Assembly: GCA_963693315.1 (NCBI GenBank)
Contig: OY856188.1
Location: 185,539,487-185,603,486, forward strand
Source of the DNA: Diogma glabrata
Taxonomy: Eukaryota; Arthropoda; Insecta; Diptera; Cylindrotomidae
Direction of reading: 5' to 3'
Length of the DNA stretch: 64,000 bases
Each line of letters begins with the position of its first letter. Position 1 is the stretch's first letter. The notes under the pieces are model-generated. The model was not told the DNA's origin. It searched no databases and saw only the letters and a list, made by a program, of their open reading frames with translations. This document shows positions 19,318 through 31,300 of this stretch, one piece after another. Both the position numbers and the translations under genes were made by a program.

Positions 19318-21206
19318 TGGTCATTTTGCAGACACTATCAGCGACAGAGCGTGATTACAGCAAGATAATGGAGGCCTTAGAAGTAAGATATGGGGAAAGT
19401 CATATGCAAGCTCTCCATCACATGCAGCTCAAGACACAAAAACAGGGAGTCAGCGAAACTTTGCAAGAATTAGAGGCTGATATTGTGAGACTGGTTAATC
19501 TGTCATATCCGAACTATAACGCTGAACATCGAGATGAGCTGGCAGCTGATACATTTATCAATGCTCTTCGAGATATACAAATGAGAAATCAGCTGTATCT
19601 AAGCGGGAAGAAATTACCTGCGGAAGTCTTAGCATTGGCCCTGCAAATGGAAGCCGGAAAAAGAGCGTATGGCTCAGATAGAGTACGTCAGATGGAAGTT
19701 GCTGAGGAACCACTGAAAGCAGCGCTTGATGAAGTGATCATGCGTGTCAAAAGTTTGGAAGATAAACCTGAACGAAATCAACGAAGTAGATCTAGCAGAG
19801 TAAGATGCTGGAACTGTGGGAAGTTGGGGCACATCCGAAGAGAATGTAAATGGGAGCCACACCCGGAAGAGAGGCCGCGCTCCGGATTCGGGAAACTAGA
19901 TTGTGCCAGTTTTGAATGGCGAAAGCTGGCTCAATTACAATGCCCTACATTGGTGGTATCACAAGTAAAAAGAGAAAATAGTAGTCTAGTCTTAGAGGCA
20001 ACCGTTGGAAGCAAATCGTGCATGTTAACTTTGGACACAGGTGCTTCGAGATCGATAGTACGTCCAGATGTGGTTTGTGATAGTCAGATCGATACAGCAA
20101 GACGATTCACCCTAAAAACAGCTACGGGTGAAATAGTTCTAGTTCATGGAGAAAGCGACCAAGAGGTTCACCTTGGAGAAAATTCATTTAGGCACCGATT
20201 TATTGTAGCAGATATAGAAGATGACTGCATAATTGGGCTTGACTTCATGAAAGAATACAATTTTATATTAGATCTGGGTAGCCACGTACTGAGATATGGA
20301 AACACAGAAATAGTGCTAAACGCCACCAACGACAATGCTGAGGTCCGTGTTATTAGTGATGGACCAACTGAGATCCCGGCAAAATCTGAGAAAATCATAT
20401 GGACTAAGCTACTAGATAAAAGTGACCAAAATTCACCTGTGATGATTGAGCCAGCTAACAACGACTTTGGGGGAAACATTATGATTGGCCGAACGCTAGT
20501 TACAGCAAAAGAGGGAGTAGTTCCAGTGCAACTGATTAACTTCTCAAATAAACGAGTGGTCATCAATCATGGAGAAGAAATCGCCAAATGCAGCACCATA
20601 AAAGAGATAATCAGCTGTGAAGAAGAGCAAAAGGTCTTCATGCAGAGGAACAATCCCGCATTAGTAGCAATACTTCAAGATCTTAGTAAAAGAATGAATC
20701 CAGCTGAATTCAAAGAAATCAAGAGGGTATTAACGAAGATGAGCAGCGTTTTCTCTACTGGAGATGAAGATGTTGGAAGAACAAACATCGTGCGACATAG
20801 GATCAACACTGGAAACGCTCATCCTATCAGACAGCCTCCTAGAAGACTACCACTGGCTAAACACGAGGAAGTTCAAGTAATGCTGGACAAAATGAAAAGT
20901 GATGGAGTCATCAGGCCATCTAAGAGTCCATGGAGCTCACCAGTGGTGCTAGTTAGAAAAAAAGATGGGTCAGCTCGTTTTTGTGTAGACTATCGAAAGC
21001 TCAATGAGATAACCATTAAGGACAGCTATCCACTGCCACGAATTGATGACACACTGGATACACTATCAGGGGCCAAATGGTACAGCACATTAGATCTGAA
21101 GAGTGGCTACTGGCAAGTTGAAATGCATCCAGAAGATCGACGAAAGACAGCATTTTCTACTGGCAATGGGTTGTGGGAGTTCAATGTGATGCCGTTTGGT
21201 CTATGA
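19318..21206 (+). pseudogene. Gypsy gag-pol, first part: Gag C-terminus, protease, RT N-terminal half
   Basis: The frame is open from the junction with no ATG, because the gene is truncated. The Gag part ends in one zinc knuckle, CWNCGKLGHIRREC (near residue 164, base 19,806). The protease follows, with the active-site motif LDTGAS at about residue 240 (base 20,033). The RT begins near residue 470, with SPWSSPVVLVRKKDGS, FCVDYRKLNE and YSTLDLKSGYWQ. The frame stops at TGA 21,204-21,206, directly after MPFGL, where family members normally continue. The reading frame is the same on both sides of the stop, so this is a nonsense change and not a frameshift. Confidence 0.9.
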
Positions 21207-21233
21207 AATGCCCCAGCAACATTTGAACGTCTA

Positions 21234-23201
21234 ATGGAATGCGTGTTGCATGGCTTAACCTGGAAAGCCTGCCTCGTTTATCTTGATGACATCATTATAA
21301 TGGGTCGCAACTTCGAAGAGCATCTAATGAACCTCGAAGAAGTACTCAGAAGAATAAGTAATGCCAACATGAAGTTGAATCCGGTAAAGTGCAATCTCTT
21401 CCACAAAGAAGTGAAGTACCTTGGACACATCATTACAGAAAATGGAGTCAGAACCGATACCGAGAAGATTGATGCTGTGAAACAGTGGCCAGTACCGAAG
21501 AATGTTCATGAGCTACGCAGTTTTCTTGGCCTATGCACCTATTATCCTAGATTCGTGGAGAATTTTGCGAATATCGCCAAGAGTCTACATAAATTGACAG
21601 AGGCAAATACCAAGTTTCTGTGGACAACCGAATGTAATGAGGCATTCTGCCGTTTAAATGAAAAACTATGCAACACCCCTATACTAGCCTATCCAGAATC
21701 CGGAAAGATGTTCATTCTGGACACAGACGCAAGCAATGTAGGAACCGGAGCGGTTTTGTCACAGAAAGTTGGAGACGATGAGAAAGTGGTGGCGTACTTC
21801 AGTAAAGTTCTGTCAAAGCCGGAGCGGAATTACTGTGTCACGAGGAAGGAGTTGCTAGCTATCATCAAGGCTGTGAAACATTTCTACAAGTATTTGTGTG
21901 GACAGCCAATCCTGATTCGCACGGATCATGCTGCTCTAAAATGGTTATTACAATTCAAATTTCCTGAAGGACAAGCAGCAAGATGGATAGAGATCCTGCA
22001 GAACTACGACTTCAAAGTTGAACACCGCAAGGGAAGGATCCATGGTAACGCCGATGCCCTGTCCAGAAGACCCTGTATAGAGGAGTGCAAGTCATGTAGC
22101 AGAACTGAGGGAAATGAGGCAATGAAAGTGAACCAAATCAAGTTCCAAACTCCTGAAGATTGGTGTACCGAGGCAATTAAAAGAGAGCAGCTAGAAGATC
22201 CAGCTATGGCTCCAATATTGAAATGGAAAACTGAGGGAAGGCGACCGGAGTGGAAAGAGGTCGCACCTTTAAGTACGGAGGTGAAATGCTACTGGGCGCA
22301 ATGGGACTCACTATTTATGGACAACGGGATACTGAAAAGAAAATGGGAGTCCGCTGATGGCAAGAAAGTGTTAGAACAACTGGTGTTGCCATCAAGTCGA
22401 GTGGAAGAGGTACTGGATGGAAGTATTTCTGGAGGACACCAGGGAGTCAATAAAACCCTAGCTAAAGTAAGGGAGAGGTTTTATTGGGTAAGGTATCGAA
22501 CCGACGTAGAGCAATGGTGTCGGCGACGCGATACTTGTGCGGCGAGCAAAGGACCAACAACTAGAACTCGAGGAGAGATGCAACAGTACAATGTGGGCGC
22601 CCCAATGGAGAGAATTGCTATAGACATCGCAGGGCTATTTCCGGAAACTACAAAAGGTAACAAATACATCATGGTGGTCATTGATTACTTTATAAAATGG
22701 CCGGAAGCTTATGCAATACCGAACCAGGAAGCTGTTACGGTCGCTGAAACATTAGTCAATGAATGGATTTGCAGATATGGAACACCGCTCGAGTTGCATA
22801 CCGACCAGGGAAGGAATTTCGAATCTCAACTGATGGAGGAGCTGTGCAGAACACTCGGCATTAGAAAAACACGAACTACACCTATGAACCCACAATCGGA
22901 TGGCATGGTAGAACGATTCAACCGAACCATGGAAGAACATTTGTCAAAGGTAGTAGAAGCCAACCAAAGAAATTGGGACAAGGATCTTCCGTTATTCTTG
23001 ATGGCCTATCGTAGCGCAGTGCACGATACGACAAGTGAAACGCCAGCGAATATCATGTTCGGAAGAGAACTACATCTTCCTAGTGACATCGAATTTGGCA
23101 TACCTGGAGGTCTGGTATCCACGAAAACAGATTATGTGGGACAACTAAGGGAGAAGATGAATAAAATTAAAAATCCATCAACAGGTTCGAGACCACATTA
23201 A
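21234..23201 (+). pseudogene. Gypsy pol, second part: RT C-terminal half, RNase H, integrase
   Basis: This continues in the same frame after the nonsense codon; coding sequence resumes at 21,207 and the first ATG is 21,234. It contains the RT catalytic box YLDD (residue about 18), the thumb, RNase H beginning ILDTDASNVGTGAVL (about 160), and integrase. The integrase zinc domain has HQGVNKTLAKVRERFYW followed by WCRRRDTC. There the first cysteine of the usual CxxC pair appears to be arginine. The core shows the D, D and E blocks (IAIDIAG, HTDQGRNF, PQSDGMVERFNRT). A frameshift near 23,180 ends the frame at 23,201. The C-terminal domain continues out of frame to about 23,495 with another stop near 23,335. 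Confidence 0.9.
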
Positions 23202-23507
23202 GATTGCCAGTGACAAAATGAAAACCAGGTACGACATAAATGCAAATAGTGGCGGTTTTCAAGAAGGAGACTTGGTATGGCTATACAACCCCAGGAGAAC
23301 TAAGGGAAGATCACCCAAGCTGCAACCAGATTGTTAAGGCCCATATAAAATAATCAAACGAATTAATGATGTTATCTACCGCATACAAAAGGGACCCCGT
23401 ACCAAGATGAAAGTGATACATCTGCAAAGGTTGGCACCGTACCAAGGTAACAGCACCAATGCGATAGCTGATATTGTTCGGGACGAACAAAACTAAATGG
23501 AGGGCAG

Positions 23508-24132
23508 TGTAATAAACTTCGTCCAGAATGGGTTAATTCAATTTAATCATAAATAACCAATACGTTCCGCCTAAATGTTTTCTACATTCTATGGCAAAAT
23601 CAAAAGTTAACTCCCTTTAACAAATACATTTTGCATAAATTAAATTTGAGTTCGCTAATACAAATGCAAGTATGAATGAAAACAGGCGTGGCCTATTCAA
23701 GATGTACGGACTACGTAGTATTGATTTCTAGTGGATTATAGAAGTTTCGATTTATTTATTTTTCGATATAAATAAGCGAACAAAAATATCAGAAAGTCAG
23801 TTTTAATTTTGCAATTAAAAGTGTTTATAAATATTCGCAAGTATAAGGAATAATCGGTGGTACTTGAGCCTGGGTACTAATAGTGAAAGAATTTGAACTT
23901 AGTGGAATAGTAAATACAGATTTTACGATTCCGAATATTATTGATTCAAATTGTGGAAAAGCGGTGAAGTTTATTGTACATAAATTGGAGACCCTTGAAT
24001 TTATTGTAAGGAAAAACGGCAGCTGCTGTAATTTGTTGACAAATAAAGTTTGAGATTCTGTTAACCAAAGATCCGTCTTTTTACTGTCGTATTTGCTCAA
24101 TAATCGAAAAGAACCAACGAAGAGTCGTTACA
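23508..24132 (+). repeat. Gypsy 3' LTR, 625 bp
   Basis: It follows the end of pol and a purine-rich tract (AAATGGAGGGCAG). It starts TGTAATAAAC and ends GTCGTTACA, giving the expected TG...CA ends with a TGTAA/TTACA inverted repeat. No matching 5' LTR is present in the window. The next base starts DR1 copy 2. Confidence 0.8.
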
Positions 24133-24553
24133 ATATGTTTTGATTATTTTAAATATAAAAATGTATATAATAGTTGCTTAGAATACTGATAGATGTGAAA
24201 CCCAGAATAATTTTAATGATTTTAATTTAAACATTCTGAAATTTTAATTTGCGATGCTACAATAATTGGAAGATACAAAAAAACACAGCTACTTCACAGA
24301 TTTAAGTTTTCACTTCTGTCGGCAGTCCTTAACACTGCCTTCTTTTTTTTTATTTGCTTAAGGTCTAATTAATATAAAGACTTTACAATACGACTTTATG
24401 TCAATTATTTTTTATATTTGCTGTGTGCGAAACGACGAAATAAAGGCAGATGGCAATTATTAACTTTCGGAATTTTGGCTTTTGGAATTTATATTCAACA
24501 TAATGAAACGTCAAAATTTGGTATAGCTTTTATGCATCATCAAATTATGACCA

Positions 24554-24726
24554 GGGGTGCGTTTCGAAATTAACTATGGTTAACCGCGGTTAACTTTACT
24601 CTAACAAATGTCGTTCCATAACTAGCCAAAAAGTTTTAATTCAATACTTGACGTCACTATTTTAACTATGACATTAGTGACATTGTTACCTTATGGTTAA
24701 CCGTGGTTAATTTCGAAACGCACCCC
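24554..24726. mobile_element. MITE with GGGGTGCGTTTCG termini, second copy
   Basis: Equivalent of 18,222-18,392, with terminal GGGGTGCGTTTCGAAATTAA and its complement. It sits at the same place in DR1. Confidence 0.65.
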
Positions 24727-24870
24727 AGAAGGCGGCATATCAAATTATAACAGAAGGAACAACAATTTATGACGACAGTCTTTTTAAGCGCCAAAGTAAT
24801 ATTTACATTAATATATACATTTAAAATATTTATAATAGTAAAAGATATAATAATAATATCGGCAAATATT

Positions 24871-26168
24871 TTTTTTTTACTACTTGCATGAGAAATTTCA
24901 ATTATTTACTCAAAAACCCAAGACAAAAGTTATTTTTCTCAGCTATGGTTACTAATAACACTAGTTTACAAATTTTGAACTTTTTTTGTCTCCCTGAATA
25001 AAACCCAACTTTTCTTATAGATTTGGACCTCCTGAACAAGAATATCATGTTCATTTTTTTTGGTTAGCTCTTGTATATCTCAAAATATTCACGAAAAACC
25101 AATTTTTTCCGTGATCAAAAATGTTGTTTCGGTTTTTGGGTCTCATATTTTACAAAACAAACAAATTAAATATATTAATGAAACAAGTGTATAGTAAATA
25201 TGCTAACAAACATTTTGAGCTATATTTTGTAAAAATCCATTAAGGATTCTGGAAGTTACAGTCGAAAAAAGTTGCAAAAATACGAAAAATTCACGTTTTT
25301 CTAAAAATTTTCCATTTTCAACACCATAAATTTTGAACAAATAAAGACACTAATTTTTTTTAATTTCTTGGAAGTTAGAAAATATTTTAGAAGTTAGAAA
25401 ATATCAATTAGTTGATTATGAAATGTCTTTTTTTGACAAAAGTTGTATTTTATTTGTATATGATTTTTCTCGAAATTGAGATTTTTTTTGTGAAGTTTTT
25501 TGACATGATCTAGCTCCTCCCACCTCGGACTTATTTGAGGAGTTGGAAAATATCAGTTAGTTGATTATGAAATGTCTTTTTTTGACAAAAGTTGTATTTT
25601 TTTGTATATGATTTTTCTGGAAATTGAGATTTTTTTTGTGAAGATTTTTGACATGATCTAGCTCCTCCCACCTCGGATTTATTTTAGGAGTTGGAAAATA
25701 TCAGTTAGTAATGAAGATATGCAGTTCTTATAAATAGGGTGATTCTTTTAGCAGTATGTATTATGTAACTTCTACAAATAAAACAATAAATAAACTTGAC
25801 TTTACACTTTACCAACAATTTATGTTGCTTTACAAGGCAGCTATCACTAATGATTTATTGATTTCTAAAAACAATGCACTATTTAAAATTTATATTTGTA
25901 ATATTTTTTCTTTTTTAATTAATAATTTGCTTAAATGTTTGGAATTAAATTTATCCTCAGAGAGATTATGCTTGCAACTAATCATACGACAATTATCTAC
26001 TTAAAAAGAAACCTCATTAAACTAATTAAACAAAAGTTGGGAAAACCGAAAAACTATCAAAAAGTAGAAGTATGTAATTGCTTTCTTAAATTAAACTTAA
26101 AATGATCATAAACGTAAGGAATAACACAAGGCGGGCGGTGATAGCAAAAAATTTACATTATCAAAAAA

Positions 26169-26200
<32 letters not shown>

Positions 26201-27416
26201 CAAACCTTACGGGTATTAATAGACATAAATAGGGGCTTAACTTTATGGTGCTTGAACTAACTTAAATAGTTCTGATCTTTTGTTTATATTTTTCTATATA
26301 CGTCTCATATCGATCCAATTCCCAACTTCGAAAATAAAAATGGAAATTATACTTTACTATTTCTTTACTGATGTTTGAGAACGACTAAACTTTTAAAATT
26401 ATTATTTATGGCACAATAAATTAAGTAAAAAATTATTTTTTCCAAATTTTGAGTTTTGATTTTCTTTGGAAAAACTTAAATAACTTGGTGCAAACTGCAC
26501 CAATATTCGTGTGCTTCAGCTTAAAAGAAAAAGAATTGAAACTCCTATAGGCTCCAAGAAATTAAAAAAAATTAGTGTCTTTATTTGTTCAAAATTTATG
26601 GCGTTGAAAATGGAAAAATTAAAAAAAAACGTGAATTTTTCGTATTTTTTCAACTTTTTTCAACTGTAACTTCCAGAATCCTTAATGGATTTTTACAAAA
26701 TATAGCTCAAAATATTTGTTAGCATATTTACTATGCACGTCTTTCATTAATATTTTTAATTTTTTTGTTTTGTAAAATATGAGACCCAAAAACCCAAACA
26801 ACATTTTTGATCACTAAAAAAATTGGTTTTTCGTGAATATCTCAAAAACAAGAGCTAACAAAAAAAAATGAATATGATATTCGTGTTCAGGAGGTCCAAA
26901 TCTATAAGTTGGATTTTATTTCGGGAGATTTTTCTTGTAAACTAGTGTAATTATTCCCCACACCTAATAATAAGTATTTTAGCACCTTCGTAAATAAAAT
27001 AATGAATGAATGCAAAAACTTCTTTGCAACTATAGTAGTTTGTTTGAAATTTTAATTCGTGTTAAACAGAATTCTGTTGAAATTTAGTTTAGTTGTGAGT
27101 TGTAGACTAAAAAAAATTCTAAATTTGGCTCAACAATATTGAATAGATTTTCAATTTCATGTCAAAAATAAATAAAAGCTATATTTTTTAATGCAAAGCA
27201 TATGTGGTTTTTATATAGTTTTAAGAAAATTCATTGAAAATAAATTTCTAACTAAGCCTGAATAATAAATATCCAATACGCAATCCAATGATATGATAAA
27301 CAATGTTTCACCAAATCAAAATTTTTATTTATTCACAATTTGCTTATTAATTGACATTTTATTTTGTGAATAATTAAGAGTTTTAGTGCATTTTTTATAT
27401 CAAGTAGTAAAAAAAA
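24871..27416. mobile_element. Foldback-type element with about 400-bp inverted arms
   Basis: The outer inverted ends read TTTTTTTTACTACTTG (24,871-24,886) and CAAGTAGTAAAAAAAA (27,401-27,416). Inside, about 24,950-25,381 and 26,553-26,955 are long imperfect inverted arms: CTCCTGAACAAGAATATCAT and TTTACAAAATATAGCTC each have complements on the other side. The central part holds a 149-bp tandem duplication (units starting near 25,392, 25,541 and 25,689) and an unrecognised 82-codon frame at 25,756-26,004. No transposase is seen. DR1 copy 1 gives the empty site. Confidence 0.7.
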
Positions 27417-27550
27417 TAGTATATAAACCTCGGTGAAGAAAATTTTCTCCATTTCGGTGCTTAATTCGCTCGAAACTTCGTTTCTCGCGAATTAATATCC
27501 ACCCCAATGTAGAAAATTTACTTCATCACCTCGGTATATAGTGTACTATT
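27417..27550. mobile_element. 134-bp hairpin MITE next to the foldback element
   Basis: The ends read TAGTATATAAACCTCGGTGA and the near-complement TCACCTCGGTATATAGTG-TACTA. The arms continue through GAAAATTTTCT. The centre has CGAAACTTCGTTTCTCGCG. It lies between the foldback element and the resumption of DR1, so the 2.7-kb insertion is composite. Confidence 0.6.
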
Positions 27551-28320
27551 ATTTATGTTATTCATTATATTTTTTAAATTATTTATTTTTGTTCATGTGA
27601 AAATTGTTTCAATTCGCAGAGCAAAATTAAACCTCAGTGTTGTCTACGAAGGTGGCGAAAAAAATGTACCTATTTTTGCTGACGTTTTATCATCTTTGTT
27701 ATGCTGCGTTTTGATTTTAGTTATGAATTAATCAAATAAATTTGCCTTTTATTATAGCGAATTGTAATTTTTTTGTTTCTTTTATACAATAGTAAGAAAA
27801 AATCGATTTTTAGGGTTCCGTATAATCCGTAATTTGAAAAAGTAAAAACGGAACCCTATTGGTGAGACTTCGGTATCCATTCAAATTTCTAGTATTCTAC
27901 ATTATCGGTTTGCTCCCAAACTAAAAGTGCTATTAACTTGAAATTTTCTAGTTATAAAATCTATTTGTCCACGCCTACTGAAAAATTTAAATATTTGTTT
28001 TTATCTGTATTTTATAGACATAGATAAGGATAGTAAAACAAAAGTTTTTTTGAGATATCGAGTTTGATTTAGAAAAGTCGAAAAAGATTGAACTATTTAA
28101 AAATTATTCAATAAATTATCGACTGCTTAGTTTTTAAGTTATTACCAGAAACGTGTGTTTTTTATCCTGTCCCCTTCCCTTACCATAACCTAAGCAAAAA
28201 ATTGAAAAAATTTAAGGTTATTAACGAAAACAATGCGACTGCTATAGCATTATCAATTAAAATACTAATTGGAGAGGGTAGGAGTGAAAATTTTGAGTTA
28301 GTTTTGCTCTTTACGAGTTA

Positions 28321-30219
28321 TACGAAAGGTTTTTTTTATAGTCCAAAACAATTTTGTTTGTAATTTTATTTTCGAAAGCATAGTTTTCGACTTATTTTTG
28401 AAAATTTTTGTCCTTCTACCTTTGAACATTACAAAAGAAAAAATTTGAAAAAAATCTCGGTTGTAGGAATTTTGTACAGAAAAAATGAAAATGTTTTTTG
28501 GTCGCTATAATTTCAAATGTTCTTTAGAGGGGGGGTTAAGAGTAGACTTCGAGAAAAATTTGTTTTTGTACTTGATAAGTGGGGTATCCATATGAAAGGT
28601 GTTTTTTTTTTGTACTTCAAAACAATTTTTTTGTTGTAAATATTCAATTAAAACTATAGCGGTCGGCTCATCATTTAAGATGCTATTTGGAGGGGGTTGA
28701 TAGTGGAAATTTAAAAAAAAAAACATTTTTGACCTTGGCGAGTGGTGTGTCATATGATTTATTTCTTAAACTGTTTTTGAGAACTAACTATTCACGTAAA
28801 ATATTACATATATACACGGAACCCTTGACCAGCGAGTTATATTCTTACTTGTCTAACGTTTTGTTTTTATTTAAATGAAATAGATTGATTGTTTTGATTT
28901 TTTGAATGACAATCAAAAAAAATTTCCAACTCTAGGAAAGTGAACAGTGAAAAGTTAAAAATGTTTTGATAATGGCATTCATCTCTCTGGCAGTGATAGT
29001 CAGATTGTCTCTATCTCATGTGCATCTACTTGCAGATTACATAACTATAAGAAGGGTACGTATGCAGGCCATTTGCTGCAGAACTCAAGTAATGTAACTT
29101 TTATAATCAAACGGTCGCCAATTGATTTCTGAACTGGAAGCAAGACTTTTTTGTTTAACAAAAATCAAAAAGTATATGGAAAACTAAATCATTGACCATA
29201 CATTGATTTAAATAGGAAACACGTATTTTTATAGAATTTTATTTTTTAATTGCATCATAAAGTTCACAATCATTTAAAGAAAAGCATTCAACTAAACCTT
29301 AGAACTCATGTTGTTGTGAGACTTAGGGCTTAAAAGTTATCTATGTGTTGTTGTAACACATATTGAAATTCCTACTACACAAAACCATTTAGTTAAAAAA
29401 AAATGCTTAAAGCCGAAAATCCGCAACAAATAGTGAAACGTTGTTGGTGCATTTGTTTATCGACAATCACATGTGGTTTATTTAAGTATCATTGCTTAGT
29501 ATGATTTTGATAGAAAAATCAGGATTTACTTGTTTATGTTCAATAATCCATTCGACGAACTGTGTTCTTTAAAGTGAAATCTTTTTAGGGTTTTATTGTG
29601 ATTCCTAATGTTTCCAATTGTGGTAGTTTTTATTCACAAGTTTGCTCATTTTAGTAGACGTAAATTAAAATATGTGCGTATAAGTTGCTATCACCTCACA
29701 TTATATAACCTAGAAAAATACAAGTAAGTAATATTTCCAGATTGTTGTAACATTATAAAGGAAAGATAATTTATATATAGCGAGTTGTGTAAAGGTTCAC
29801 TGTTTTTTATATTTAACTACAGCTACAACGTGGAGCTTCATTATTGAACTTACAAAACATAACTTCTATTTGAGAAACAACACTACAAATCGTCGCTTTA
29901 TTAATGAAATGACGTATACGCAAAAGTATAGTTTCGAGATATTTGAGTTTAAAGTTTGATGTGCGCATGCATTTGCATGGACGTTAATTTATAATTTATT
30001 AATTCTTACCCCCAGTCATAAAATAATTCGAAAATTTAAAAACGCCAATTCAAAGATGCCCTTATGGGGAATGCAGCGCACCTATTATATAAAAACAACG
30101 TATAAATAGCATACGTTGTTTCATTATTAAAGCGACGAAATAAAGTAAACTAAATTATAATTACAGAAGTCCTCAAATAAATTTCATTTCCTTATTTTGC
30201 TTCTTAATCAATAATACCC
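28321..30219. other. AT-rich DNA with degenerate repeats and one SR-A copy
   Basis: From 28,320 to 28,760 a loose repeat pattern appears: segments with GGAGGGGGTTGATAGTGGAAA and GGAGAGGGTAGGAGTGAAAA about 400 bp apart. An SR-A copy lies at 29,286-29,380. The rest shows no gene or RNA that I recognise. Confidence 0.4.
29286..29380 (+). repeat. SR-A repeat, copy 4
   Basis: ATTCAACTAAACCTTAGAAC, ATGTTGTTGTGAGAC and GTGTTGTTGTAACACATATTG correspond block by block to copies 1 and 2. It is diverged. Confidence 0.45.
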
Positions 30220-31300
30220 TATAACAATTGGACCTTTGGTAACTAAATTAATTTACCCGGGATGCCGTTTATCCCCAAACGAAACTTAACTTTGGAAATC
30301 TCTTATAGCTGGAATTTATTTTTCCATCAAAAAAAAATTAATAAGTACAAAAATCTAACGAAAAAATAGTAATCATAATAATATAAATAATAAAAACCTT
30401 ATTTTATATTCTGTTGTTGATGCTGTTTCCACCAGTTGCAATACCATGCTCCAAAGTTGTTGAATATATCGTTCTGAATGAGCAGAGATATTATTTCGGG
30501 TACCCAGTGAATTCCTTTAAGCCAATATTTGTTTAATTCCTGATTTGAAATATAGAATATCCATTTGGAACTACGCACCACTACTATTGTTGCTATTATT
30601 AATCAAAAACCTTGACATCTTTTTGATAATCCAGATTTGTATTATATATATCGAAAACAAAGAACATCTGGTGTCACAGGATGAAACATTTTCATTAATG
30701 TTAACTTCTTATAAAATGGACAATTACAAGTCACAATTGGCCATAATAAATTTTTTATTGTATTCTTATTAATGTTTACAACCATAACACAATAATAATT
30801 TCATTGTAAATTTGACTTATAATATTTTGTAATTGATGGACTTGTATTATTTCACATCACATTAATTAGCAATTAACTTAAAAAAAGCCCACATATATCT
30901 TAACACATTAATGAATCTAGTTTTATGTAATGTTTTCACAAACTCAATTGAACATTTTATTTTAAGATTCAAAAACAGAATGACCTATTTCTAAAACAAA
31001 ATGTGTTTTTGTTAATTCTTTTTGACATCTTATCATGTCAAAATAGCTCGGGTAATACTAAAAAAAAATTCAATAAAGATTAATAACGACATCTGTTTGT
31101 TAGAATTGGAAATAAAAATTTAGTACGTTCGTTGCTTTTTATGGTACAATTGAAATTTAACTAGCAGTTAAGTATTAGAAAATTTTAAATTATTGTTAAT
31201 GTGAAAAATGAATGGAAACTAATGAAATACATTTTTATTGAATTGAAAACAAAGATGAATTTGGTTTTACTATTGTTTTGCGATTATTGCGATCGTTACA
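30220..31300 (-). repeat. 3' LTR of the non-autonomous element
   Basis: On the minus strand it runs from TGTAACGATCG at 31,300 to GTTATA at 30,220. It matches 35,274-36,354 at a constant offset of 5,054 bp at every point checked. It holds short frames of 60 codons (minus) and 75 codons (plus), identical in both LTRs, which I do not consider genes. Confidence 0.85.

Larger units (their letters stand above)
19318..24132 (+). mobile_element. Ty3/Gypsy LTR retrotransposon, 5'-truncated, with 3' LTR
   Basis: The element retains the C-terminal half of Gag, then protease, RT, RNase H, integrase and a 625-bp 3' LTR. The 5' LTR and the start of Gag are missing. Its left edge abuts DR1 copy 1 and its right edge abuts the start of DR1 copy 2. 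It carries an in-frame stop in the RT (21,204-21,206), a frameshift near 23,180 and a further stop near 23,335, so it is dead. The clade within Ty3/Gypsy was not resolved. Confidence 0.9.
24133..28320 (+). repeat. Direct repeat DR1, copy 2 (split by a foldback insertion)
   Basis: Bases 24,133-24,870 match 17,802-18,540 and bases 27,551-28,320 match 18,541-19,317. The block between is a 2.7-kb insertion absent from copy 1. After 28,320 copy 2 continues into sequence not present beside copy 1. Confidence 0.8.

Noticed and set aside
25756..26004. 82-codon frame in the foldback element as a transposase remnant
   Set aside because: No transposase motif is visible and it is AT-biased; left unassigned.
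17802..28320. DR1 copies as the two LTRs of the Gypsy element
   Set aside because: The Gypsy element has its own TG...CA 3' LTR at 23,508-24,132, and DR1 lacks LTR-type ends.
28687..28878. 63-codon frame with a hydrophobic end
   Set aside because: No homology, low complexity and surrounded by repeat DNA; it is indistinguishable from chance.
30399..30772. Two short frames (60 and 75 codons) present identically in both LTRs
   Set aside because: Their identity follows from LTR identity; neither has motifs or a plausible promoter arrangement.
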